Assembly (NCBI RefSeq): GCF_018320785.1
Contig: NC_054868.1
Location: forward strand, 47,747,874 to 47,811,873
Origin: Cheilinus undulatus
Lineage: Eukaryota > Chordata > Actinopteri > Labriformes > Labridae
Direction of reading: 5' to 3'
Length of the DNA stretch: 64,000 nucleotides
Shown here: piece by piece, positions 22,301 to 30,400 of the stretch
Layout: every line of letters starts with the position of its first letter
Numbering within the stretch: the first letter of the stretch is position 1
The notes under the pieces: model-generated
Told to the model about the DNA's origin: nothing
Databases searched by the model: none
The model's input: the letters and a program-made list of their open reading frames with translations, nothing else
Translations under genes and position numbers: made by a program

Positions 22301-23337
22301 GTTTCATTCCTATGAATCGCCCCTTATCTGTATGGATTTTTTATGTATGACAAGGTATCATTATGTCCCTGCCATCTGAGTTATTTAGTAATGTCTTTTC
22401 ACACCCTCTCCTCCATTATTGCTCTCAACTACCCCTTGTCAGTGATATCAGTTCAGTGTGATTTGTAAAAAAATAAGTGATGCTAAAGTGGAGTCCTGAG
22501 TAATGCAAAAAATTTGATATGTAAAGGCTGAAACATGATCTTTCTTTTGCAGGTCGTAAGGGTGCTTTGGATTTCGCAGAAGAGATAAACCCCATAGCAA
22601 CAGAACTCTCTGAATACTTGAAGTCTCTGCCTGGTGAATCAAGGATCAGATCATCTCTCCGTTGCCTTGAATGTGGAAAAGAATGTGAGAGTCAGTCAGC
22701 TTTACAAGCACATCACATTACCACACATACAGGAACAGCTGGCGAATCGAACACAGCTGAAGAAAACGCAGCACAGCTGCTGTTCTGCCGCCGCTGTGGC
22801 ATCCAGTTCAGTGACAAAGAAAAGCTGGAGGAACACATGAAAACCCATATCAAGGAGAAGCGTTACTCATGTCCAGACTGCGGTAAGAGATTCATCAACG
22901 AAAGCTACATACAAGTCCACCAGCGCATCCATACTGGGGAGAAACCATTCCTCTGCTCTCAGTGTGGGAGAGGTTTCCACACCGCTTCCTCTCTCAAAAT
23001 CCATGAGATGCAGCACTCTGGAGAGAGGCCGTTTGCTTGTGCCATCTGTGGAAAATCATTCCGGATAAACTCGTACCTTACAGCACATTACCAGACCCAC
23101 ATTAAAGACAGGCCTTTTATCTGTAGCGTCTGTGGGAAAGGTTACTCTAGAGCAGAGGAACTGAAAGTGCACCACAGACTGCACACCGGAGAGAGACCCT
23201 ACGAGTGTGGAGAGTGTGGGAAGAGCTTCATTTACCGCCAGGGTCTGCGGCAGCATCAGCGCACACATGCTGGGAGACGCATTGGGCCGACCAGACAGCT
23301 CGGGAGACCGAAGCAGGAGGCCAGGCTGGACATCTAA
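10373..23337 (+). CDS. C2H2 zinc-finger protein 1 (12 coding exons, about 820 aa)
   Basis: Exons: 10373-10381, 12964-13138, 13259-13719, 15188-15386, 16281-16333, 17301-17505, 17599-17691, 19041-19115, 19201-19287, 19667-19744, 21273-21515, 22553-23337. All are GT/AG bounded, and phases join without a break to the TAA at 23335. The product is a probable nuclear DNA-binding regulator. Its N-terminus has an IIKEEED sumoylation-like site (exon 2) and a glutamate run followed by [11 protein letters not shown] (exon 4). Residues about 369-490 form a series of basic patches on small exons. Nine C2H2 fingers follow: two in exon 11 and seven in exon 12, joined mostly by TGEKP-like linkers. No KRAB, SCAN or BTB domain is seen. 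The start (MFE, a 9-base coding exon) is the weakest part: it fits phase, but an out-of-frame ATG lies 35 bases upstream. I cannot name the orthologue. Confidence 0.75.
11225..11995 (-). repeat. Degenerate tandem array, inverted relative to 9280-9560
   Basis: After a hAT-like lead-in (CCAGTGATTCTCAATGTGTGG, near 11242) the sequence becomes a pyrimidine-rich array built on TTTTTGCCACTTTTCACC. This is the complement of the GTGGCAAAAATGG array inside the element at 8970-9743. The open frames here (Phe/His/Leu-rich) are artefacts of the repeat. The array sits in intron 1 of zinc-finger gene 1. Confidence 0.65.
12325..12900. repeat. Dispersed fish repeat upstream of exon 2
   Basis: Phrases such as CAATTCAGAGTACTTCACAC, AGAGGATAAAACAGGAGATA and GATGGTCCATGTTTAGC match an interspersed repeat I recognise from several fish genomes, class uncertain. 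The long minus-strand open frame across it is a by-product and not a gene. The block ends about 60 bases before the acceptor of exon 2. Confidence 0.45.
14005..14515 (+). mobile_element. hAT/ZBED-type transposase fragment
   Basis: The plus frame [20 protein letters not shown] followed by HWTSES resembles the L-T-G-D-H-W-T-S stretch of hAT-superfamily transposases related to ZBED proteins. The opening GGGCTGTCAGCATTAATGCA near 14008 resembles a fish hAT terminus. Only a short piece survives, in an intron of zinc-finger gene 1. It is not functional. Confidence 0.5.
15482..16056 (+). mobile_element. Helicase-derived non-autonomous element, copy A
   Basis: The copy carries terminal inverted repeats of about 23 bases (left GTAACCTTGCATAGC then AGATGGAT; right complementary at 19 of 23). 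The interior has GCGGAAGATATTAGCGTGGA, a decayed start of a helicase-like frame (ATG changed to ATA), then GCTGCTAAAGC. A perfect 10-bp stem with an 11-base loop lies at the right end (16010-16040). It aligns over its whole length with the inverted copy at 18029-18567 and more loosely with 43030-43625. It lies in intron 4 of zinc-finger gene 1. Confidence 0.65.
18029..18567 (-). mobile_element. Helicase-derived non-autonomous element, copy B (inverted)
   Basis: This copy is inverted relative to copy A, with matching ends and a terminal hairpin at 18040-18070. It is flanked by the exact 11-bp direct repeat ACTTTTTATAT (18018-18028 and 18568-18578), so it was a true transposition. On the minus strand an ATG opens [20 protein letters not shown] and then stops. 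This matches the N-terminal region of the helicase frame seen better at 43178-43400. The rest of the frame is deleted. It lies in intron 7 of zinc-finger gene 1. Confidence 0.75.
19041..19744 (+). other. Basic mini-exon cluster of zinc-finger gene 1
   Basis: Three consecutive exons (19041-19115, 19201-19287, 19667-19744) of 75, 87 and 78 bases each start and end in phase 1. Each begins with a basic patch: [30 protein letters not shown]. The preceding exon 17599-17691 ([10 protein letters not shown]) and the following exon 21273 ([10 protein letters not shown]) do the same. The patches could be nuclear-localisation or AT-hook-like minor-groove contacts. This listing is part of the gene above, not a separate gene. 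Confidence 0.7.
20120..20440. repeat. Dimeric fish repeat (dispersed)
   Basis: Two related units of roughly 130 bases follow each other. The first holds TGACCTTGATCTTGTTCTTCC and TGTGCAAAGTTTGAAGGAAAT; the second holds TGATCTCTGACCTCCAAAATC and TGTGCAAAGTCTGAAGAAAAT. Both end with a phrase like GAGATAT then TTCACAAxAxAxTGG. This is a known type of fish interspersed repeat with internal duplication. It sits in intron 10 of zinc-finger gene 1. Confidence 0.5.
20560..21270. other. Intron of zinc-finger gene 1, unassigned
   Basis: A 20.5-20.8 kb open frame shows no domain I recognise. The remainder is AT-rich intron up to the acceptor at 21272. Confidence 0.3.
21273..21515 (+). CDS. Zinc-finger gene 1, exon 11: fingers 1-2
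   Basis: This exon opens with the basic patch VKKRPGRKM, then carries two classical fingers: [19 protein letters not shown] (ending ELIH) and [19 protein letters not shown] (ending YKVH), joined by a TGEKP linker. Acceptor AG is at 21271-21272 and donor GTAAGA follows 21515, phase 1 at both ends. It is an internal part of the model at 10373-23337. Confidence 0.85.
21590..22175 (+). mobile_element. L2/Rex1-like LINE 3' end (relic)
   Basis: The plus frame contains FHAHKL, a stop, then [20 protein letters not shown], resembling the L-W-N-x-L-P-x-x-I-R C-terminal tail of L2/Rex1-type reverse-transcriptase proteins. The downstream GAGGCACTTTGGGCTGCATG and GAAAGGTGCTTAACAAATTG are typical 3' untranslated phrases of such LINEs. 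It lies in the last intron of zinc-finger gene 1. It is dead. Confidence 0.6.
22553..23337 (+). CDS. Zinc-finger gene 1, terminal exon: fingers 3-9
   Basis: The exon carries a short spacer ([20 protein letters not shown]), then an irregular finger with an extra residue ([18 protein letters not shown]), a degenerate-linker finger ([18 protein letters not shown]), and five classical fingers ending at [20 protein letters not shown] short arginine-rich tail ([20 protein letters not shown]) precedes TAA. Linkers TGEKPF, SGERPF, KDRPF and TGERPY are visible. It is an internal part of the model at 10373-23337. Confidence 0.9.
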
Positions 23338-23368
23338 CAGCTGATCTATGAATACATTCTTTTATTGA

Positions 23369-23374
23369 AATAAA
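23369..23374 (+). terminator. Polyadenylation signal AATAAA of zinc-finger gene 1
   Basis: An AATAAA hexamer begins 31 bases after the stop codon, followed by a T-rich stretch. If used, the 3' untranslated region would be unusually short. Other signals further down are possible. Confidence 0.5.
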
Positions 23375-24240
23375 ATGCACTTTTTTCCTGCTCTTCTTCC
23401 TTTCATTCCTCCTGCCTAAAGCAAAGACAGTTATTGTGTCTAAAAAATATTTGTTAGAGTCTGTGTGGCTCTCCAAGAATAAGACTGTTGTGTCGTCTTT
23501 CCTGTATTCCTGTTTTGTACCTGTGTTTTTATGTTCACTCTTCTCTAGTAGCCCGTCTGTACAATTTCAGTGCCTTTGTATCCTGCATGCCAAATACTAA
23601 TATTTAATGTCAGAAAATATGCACTATATCACTGGTATTTTAAAATCCACCATGATGGAATACAGAAGTTTTTCAGAAAATGTCTGTTTCTTTGTTTACG
23701 TTTCAAATACTTTACCCTGACATCATCAAATGTAACCTCTAGAGTAGGTTTTTGACCATCCTCAAACAGTAATTGCCCTGCTCTTTGTCTTTGGGTAATA
23801 ATTCATCCAAGATCATCTTAATGGCAAATACTTGAAATCGAAAATTGAAATTGGTACATTGCCTTCCAGATCTTAACTTTAATGTCAAGATTTTTTTTTA
23901 AGAATGAGTGAGTGACTTAGACAGTTGTTGACAAAAATTTGGGCTGTTGCTAAAAGGTGCTTCTACAACAACTGTGTTCCAGTGCGTGGATGTATTTTAT
24001 TTTAAAAAAAATAGTCCCTTTGAAAAGAGCTAATTAACCCCATGCATCATGGGGTTTGATCCACAGTACCTGCAGTCTCATGTCAAAGTTTCCTTTGGCA
24101 AGAGACTTGACCCCATGTCTCAGTGATGTGTATAAATGGGATTTGATTAGACTGATGCACACTTGAGATAGCAGCCCTTGCCATTAGTGTGTGAATGCAG
24201 TCTGGATTGTGTTATCATCATCACCAACAATGAAGTGTGA
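23375..24240. other. Intergenic, no gene seen
   Basis: AT-rich sequence without exon signatures. TTGCAGTGGGCTGG-type repeat sequence begins just beyond it. Confidence 0.35.
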
Positions 24241-24259
24241 CCTGCAGTGTAAAAGTGCT

Positions 24260-24600
24260 TTGAACTGTCAGATCATCCATCCGTCTCTTATCTACATCTC
24301 TTAACAGGGTTGCAGTGGGCTGGAGCCAATCCCAGCTGTCACTGGGGGTGAGAGGTGGGATACACCCTGGACTGGTTGCAAGTCAATCACAGGGCTGACA
24401 TGTAGAGACAAACAACTAGGCGTTCACTCAAAACAATTTAGAGTCACCAATTTTCCAAACAAGCTTGTCTTTGGACTGTGGGAGGAAGCAGGAGTCCTGT
24501 AGAGAACCCATTGGGAGAATATTTAAACTCCACTCAGAAAGGCCCTGTTAGACCAAGATTTGAACCAGGAACCTTCTTTCTGTGAGGCAGGGTGTCCAAA
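24260..24600. repeat. Common teleost dispersed repeat
   Basis: The sequence TTGCAGTGGGCTGGAGCCAA, CCCAGCTGTCACTGGG, TACACCCTGGACTGG and TTTGGACTGTGGGAGGAAGC is a widespread fish repeat phrase. I recognise the family pattern but not a secure name. No reading frame is present. Confidence 0.55.
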
Positions 24601-24639
24601 CTTTTACTTGTGTACTGGAAGATGTAAGGCTGTCAGGGC

Positions 24640-25225
24640 CACTTTGGTAATGCAGTGCATTTAGAAAATATTCAGACCCTTTTACTATTTTCAGTTTTAT
24701 GTAGCAACCCTGTAATACAGTTCCAAAAAAAACATTTCTAGCTACATGCAGTACTCCATTATGGCAAAGTAAAAACAGCATTACAGACATTTTTGCAAAT
24801 TTGTTTAGAATAAATAGCAAACATTTCACACTGACATTAATGTTCAGAGCCTGTTTTAAACACCTAAAATTTAGTTTAAGTGCCTCCCATTTTGGCTCCC
24901 CATTTGCTGAGATGTTTCTTCATCTTGGTTGGAGTCCCCATTTGCTGAGATGTTTCTTCACCTTGGTTGGAGTCCACCTGTGCTAAATCAAACTGATTTG
25001 ACAAGATCTGGAGAGGCACACACCTCAATATACAAGGTCTCACAGCTGACAATGCACATCAGAGCAAAAAGCAAGCCATGAGGTCAAGGAGCTCAGAAAC
25101 AGGATTGTTGCAAGGCGCTGATCTAGGGAAGGCTACAAAAAAGTTCTGTTGGGACAAAGCTCCAGAAGGACAAACATCACTGTATCCCTCCACTGATCTG
25201 GGCTTTATGGATGCCTCAGGTCAGT
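24640..25225 (+). mobile_element. Tc1-like transposon 5' part (relic)
   Basis: The left end holds GTGCATTTAGAAAATATTCA followed by GACCC, a Tc1-type terminal phrase. At 25072 the start of a transposase follows (KQAMRSRSSETGLLQGADLG), then a jump to GGACAAACATCACTG and TGGGCTTTATGG, the same phrases as in the relic at 8840-10170. Internal deletion and frameshifts make it inactive. It contains an almost perfect 38-bp tandem duplication (24898-24935, 24936-24973). Confidence 0.65.
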
Positions 25226-25680
25226 TCAAAACACATGATGAAAGGATGAAAAGCTTCCATCCATACAGCCACTTTGCTATAAATCCTATTAGTGTATTTA
25301 CTTGTTTAATTTGTAATTAGCTGCAAATGTGAGGTGGTGCAACCAGTACAAAGGAGGTATCACGTTTATATTTTAAAATTGATTGATTATAAGTTGGTAC
25401 AACAAAGTATGTACCTATTCAATTTAAAATTAGTAGAAACTTTCAGGTGGCGCAAACGTGATATGAAAGAAGTCAATGACCCAAATACATGGGGGCGCCT
25501 AACTGTCATACGCCTATGCGTGTTAAAACATAAAGCAACACCAAGCTAGTAAATGGGGCAGAACCTTGAATTGGGATGGCCTTTTATTTGAAGTTTTATG
25601 GGATGCGTGTATTTCTAATAGGTGATAAGAATGAGAGAACTGTAGGAAAGTAAGGCTTTTGTAATTATTTTGAAAGGCTA

Positions 25681-26429
25681 ACCGGAAGTGCCGTCGCTCC
25701 TGACAACCACAGCTCAAGCGATTATCATCAGCACCAAACGCTGATTTACCTGAAGTCATTAGTTAGTTGGCATTAATTTGACCCGTTGTTTTAACACCAT
25801 GAACACGAAAATGAGAGACAAATAGAAATTTTGACAAGTCTTTCCAATAAACATCAGTGGAGGGACTACTTTTTATCCTGAGGGAAAAAAATCTATCCAG
25901 AGGTTGGTCAAAATGTCTATTGTCTGTTGTTAAACGTTAGCTAGCTGAGTTAGCATCAGAAGAGTACTCCGTTGCAGAGGTAATGCATTATTATCACGTC
26001 TGGCTCATGTCTGTAAGGGGTTTTATTTGTTGTGCATGACTAGAGGCTGTGTGGGACTCTTTATTGTTAGCGGAATGCTAAGATGAGAAAAGCTAGTGAA
26101 CGCCATGTCAGAGGCTAGCTGGCTAATAACAGTTTCCTTAAAGGCAGAGGTGGCCGCTGACCAAAGCCCAAAGCGCTGGTCACCTCCTCCGCCTCTCGAC
26201 CGACACATCTCACTCAGAGGATACAAACTGTTGTTTATATTGCGCGGTTATGGTTGTCCATTTGTCATGGCTTTTGCAGGATACTTTAGATACCAACAGG
26301 TTAGTCGACAAGACTACTGTTTTGCTTAAATCAGAGTTGAAATTAACATCCCAGTTAATGTTGCAAACATGAGACCAAGCTAATGCTACTGAGCTAACCT
26401 GGCTACTCAGCTCAGATGCCCGATAAGAG
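25681..26429 (+). promoter_or_regulatory. Putative promoter and untranslated exon of zinc-finger gene 2
   Basis: An ETS-family-like site ACCGGAAGTG lies at 25681-25690, in locally CpG-richer DNA. A strong donor GATAAGAG|GTAAGC ends at 26429. The first coding exon of gene 2 begins after an acceptor at 27402-27403, so an upstream untranslated exon is required. This region is my best candidate, by inference. Confidence 0.35.
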
Positions 26430-26499
26430 GTAAGCCGGGGTGCTTTAATCGACACTCAAAACAAAGCAAATAAAGCTTTATTTACATCATGCTGAATGT

Positions 26500-27290
26500 G
26501 AATAGCTCATTCTTCATGTCCACCAGGCCCAGCCGGGTCCAGCCCCCCTGTCACAACAAAGCATTCACCCTGCTGGAGTGTCCTTGAGCAGGACAAACGA
26601 TGGCTTCCAGGGTGGAGGTCCTGTTGTGTTGAAAACACCTTCAAACTTAAAGTACACCACCTCCCAATTAGATTTATGCTGGATGTTAAGACTCCATAAA
26701 CAAAAAATCTCTGCATTACATCTCTGTAAATGAACTCACTCATATGAGATAAAACCCATCCTGGTTGAATTTGATAACCCAGTGTAATTTGGAATTGAGT
26801 TAAGGTATTAAAATTCCTTAAATGTTTCATCCCTGTCCCATATATCAACCTTAACCACCAGACCAGTCCATCTCATGTATTTTAGATCACTCCAATAAAC
26901 GTCATATCCTCACCAGAAGAACCTCAAGTAAGAAATTTGGGATAGAATAATGTAATTGTACCATATTGAAAGGTATTCTTGAAAACTTGTAAGTAGCATT
27001 TTTAAAGTAAGAAGTCTTACATCTGTGTTCAACAGCAGCGGAGGTATAACATCCTATAGAGACGCATTGATTGCATAACAATACATTCATCAGTAATTGC
27101 ACCACCCTACAAATAAATTTTCTTCCTCTATAAATCAAACCCCTTGACTTTTCATAGTTATGAGCCCAGAACAATTTGATTGTTTTGATTCTCTCTAGTT
27201 GAGGTAACGGCAGCAGCAAATACAGTGTGTCATACTGTACTCTGTCAGTAAAAGATTGGATAGCTTCCATTGATCCTTTTTCATTACTGT
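26500..27290. other. Unassigned repeat-like block
   Basis: Two minus-strand open frames of 113 and 122 codons lie end to end here. Their order would allow an old retroelement, but no motif can be named and no splice sites fit. I treat it as probable repeat in the 5' intron of zinc-finger gene 2. Confidence 0.3.
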
Positions 27291-27419
27291 AAGCATATCA
27301 GATATTAGCCATATTTTGTTATGTGTAGATTTTTATTCCATTGCTAAATGTTGTTATATATAAAAACCTGTATGTTTACTCTTGATAATTTTGTCTCCAC
27401 AAGGTTGCATATTTAAGAG

Positions 27420-30400
27420 ATGGGCTCTGAAAATCCTGAGGACTTTGGCCCAGCTGTGATCATTGCTGAGGATGATCAGCAAGAAATTGGAGGCCTGATC
27501 AACTCTGATGGAGAGGAAGTGGATTTCTCAGATCTTAGTAAGTAAATAATTGGCATAGAATACACAAAATGTTTCAAACTCGGTGGAGGCTATCTGCTGA
27601 GAGAACCCTTTGTTTTTAAAGTTTTTCATGTCTTCAGTTTCATACCATTGACTGTAAATAAATGTGGATGCTCCATCTCTAAAGAACCCTCTACGGTGGG
27701 TAATTTTACATGGAAGAGGCAGCGTTTATGACTTACTATGCTACCAGACTGTAGGGGGAGCTCTTCATAAGGCTTCACTTTGATCAGCTGTTGTTTGGTC
27801 CCTCTTTCAGTACAGGTTATGGTTCATACCTGTCTAGCAGTGACTAAACAGACTCAAGTTTCCAGGCTGAATGCTTCATGGCAGAAAAGTATCATCAGAC
27901 TAACATCATTATATTGACTCTGATATGTGTCTTAGTTCTGCTGCCTGTGTTAAAAATCTTTGTTTAACCCTTGGTTCTCTTTCTAATTTAAACACCTTGT
28001 CGTCTTTGTGTTCACACAGGAGATAGAGCTATCCCAGGTGTGCTACCTGCAGAGGCTCCCGCAAAGGCATTCGTCCAAAGTGAGATTGAAAAGCCCCCCT
28101 CTCTTCACAGCTGCACAGTGTGTGGAAAAGACTTCCCTTACGCCTCTAAACTACAGCGCCACCTACGCACTCACTCAGGAGAGAGACCTTTTCCGTGCTC
28201 CATGTGTGAGAAGAGATTTCCTGAGAAAGGGCTGCTCATGATACACGAAAGGGTCCACACTGGAGAGAAGCCTTTCCCATGTACTTTCTGTGAGAAAAGG
28301 TTTGCCAGTCAGGGGGAACTAAGGCTGCACCGGCGGACGCACACAGGCGAGCGTCCGTATCACTGCTCCATCTGTCTGAAGAGCTTCTCTCGACACTGGC
28401 ATCTGAAAACTCACTTGGAGGCGATGCACTGTGAGATTGTAGCGGGGTTTGTGAGGAAGAAGTTTCCATGTTCGGATTGTGAGAAGAGCTGCAACTCAGC
28501 CGCAGAGCTGAGAGATCATCAGAGGACTCACACTGGAGAGAGGCCATATCAGTGCTCTTTCTGTGACAAAAGGTTTGCGTTGTCAGGAACACTTGTGAGA
28601 CATGAACGCCTCCACACCGGCATCACGCCGTATCACTGCTCCGACTGTGGGAAAACTTTTGCTCAGCAGTGGACCCTGACAACACACATGCGGACTCACA
28701 CAGGAGAAAAACCATACAGCTGCACACAATGTGATAAGTCTTTTGTGGCTCCAGGAGAGCTTCGAAGGCACACCAGGATTCACACAGGAGAGAAGCCGTA
28801 CACCTGTGCAGACTGTGGGAGGCACTTCTCTCTAGCTGGAACTCTTAGAAACCACAAAAGATCGTGTACACAGAACAAGATTGGAGCCGATACAGGGGCT
28901 GTTATTGACCAAGTTCAAGCTGAGGCCGGGGAATCATCCAACCAGGACCATGTCAATCAGACCAGCTCTGAGGTAGTAACAGCATGTCGATATTATAAAG
29001 CACGGTTTATTTTCTTTTGATGTTTTAAATGTGAAAAAAATATAAATATATAGGGATGCACTGGTTTTACATCAATATCAGCATTTACATGGGCCATCAG
29101 CAAGATATTAGTCGCTGGTGTTCATCTGTCATGTCAAATCAATTTAATAAAAGCAACTGAAACCCAATTCTAAAATAGTTGGGACATTGTGTAATATGTG
29201 AATTAGAAAATGCAGAGATTTGCAAATCTTTTTCAAAATGTATTCAATTGAATACAGCACAGAAGAAAGACATTGATATATTTAAATGTGATACATGTAA
29301 TACGTTCCAAAAAATTGGGACAGGAACATGTCACTGTGCTACATCACTTTCTTCTAGCCACACTCTGTAAGCATCTGGATACTGAAGACACTAAATGTTG
29401 AAGTACTGAAAGTGGAACTTTCCATTCTTACTTGATGTACATCTTAAGTTGATAAACAGAGCAGGGTTTCAAGACTGGTTTTTGTGCCTTATAATTCACC
29501 ACAGATTTTCAATGGGAGAGGTCTGGACTAGGACTGGGTGGAGTTCATGATTTAATACTGTTAAACCTTTGAAAATTTTTCTTGCGGTATACATTATTAC
29601 CACAGGGTGTTAAAAAACCACATTCAACAGGTAGAAGCAGGTTGAACCAAGTATCAAGCCTGCGTGCACGCTCCTCTGTGGGCTTTTCATTGAATCCTTT
29701 TACTTAATGCTTAGAATCTAAAAATACAAACCCTAATAGATCATTAAATAAGGACGTTAATTATGGGGTGCTGTAAGTGATTTATAGTTGAAGCTTTGTT
29801 TTCACACTTCACAGGTAAACTGAGTTACATCAGGACAGAGGATCAAATTAAAGTTGGTCTTTTTTCCTCTTTTACTTTCTCTGTGTAAAAGTGCATATGT
29901 GCTCTAGTTTCCCCATCATTAAGAGGTACTATGATGATTATCTAAAACTATTATTTAATGTATCCTATGTTTTCTAAAGCTAGACCATAAATATTATTTA
30001 TATTTATGTTTCGCTTCAATGGCGAACTTGGTTCAGTGGTGAGTTTACTATTGGGGAAGCTTATAACAAGTCACAGAGTACCTCAGCATCCAGAATAACC
30101 AACAAATACCACTTAACTTCAAATACATATCCCTTTTAATAAGATATTTAATATGCATTAGAATATTTATAGAAATGTTTGATGGTCTTAATTGTGCCTA
30201 ATGTTAATACTGCAGCATCTATTGTTATTAACACTAGACCTTAGATCATTTCTCATCACTGATTTACCCCCAGAAAGAAATTTAAAATGTTTTTAACTCA
30301 CATTGCCGTGGATCACATTGCAAACAGGGGTGCATGTTAAAGGGTTTGACTGCTTTAAAGAAGACCATAGTGCTTATATTGAACGAACAGAACGGTGACA

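Noticed and set aside
26507-27270. Two minus-strand frames of 113 and 122 codons
   Set aside because: No recognisable protein family or splice sites; possibly retroelement decay, not supportable as a gene.
28236-28825. Minus-strand frames opposite the nine-finger exon
   Set aside because: Shadows of the zinc-finger coding strand.
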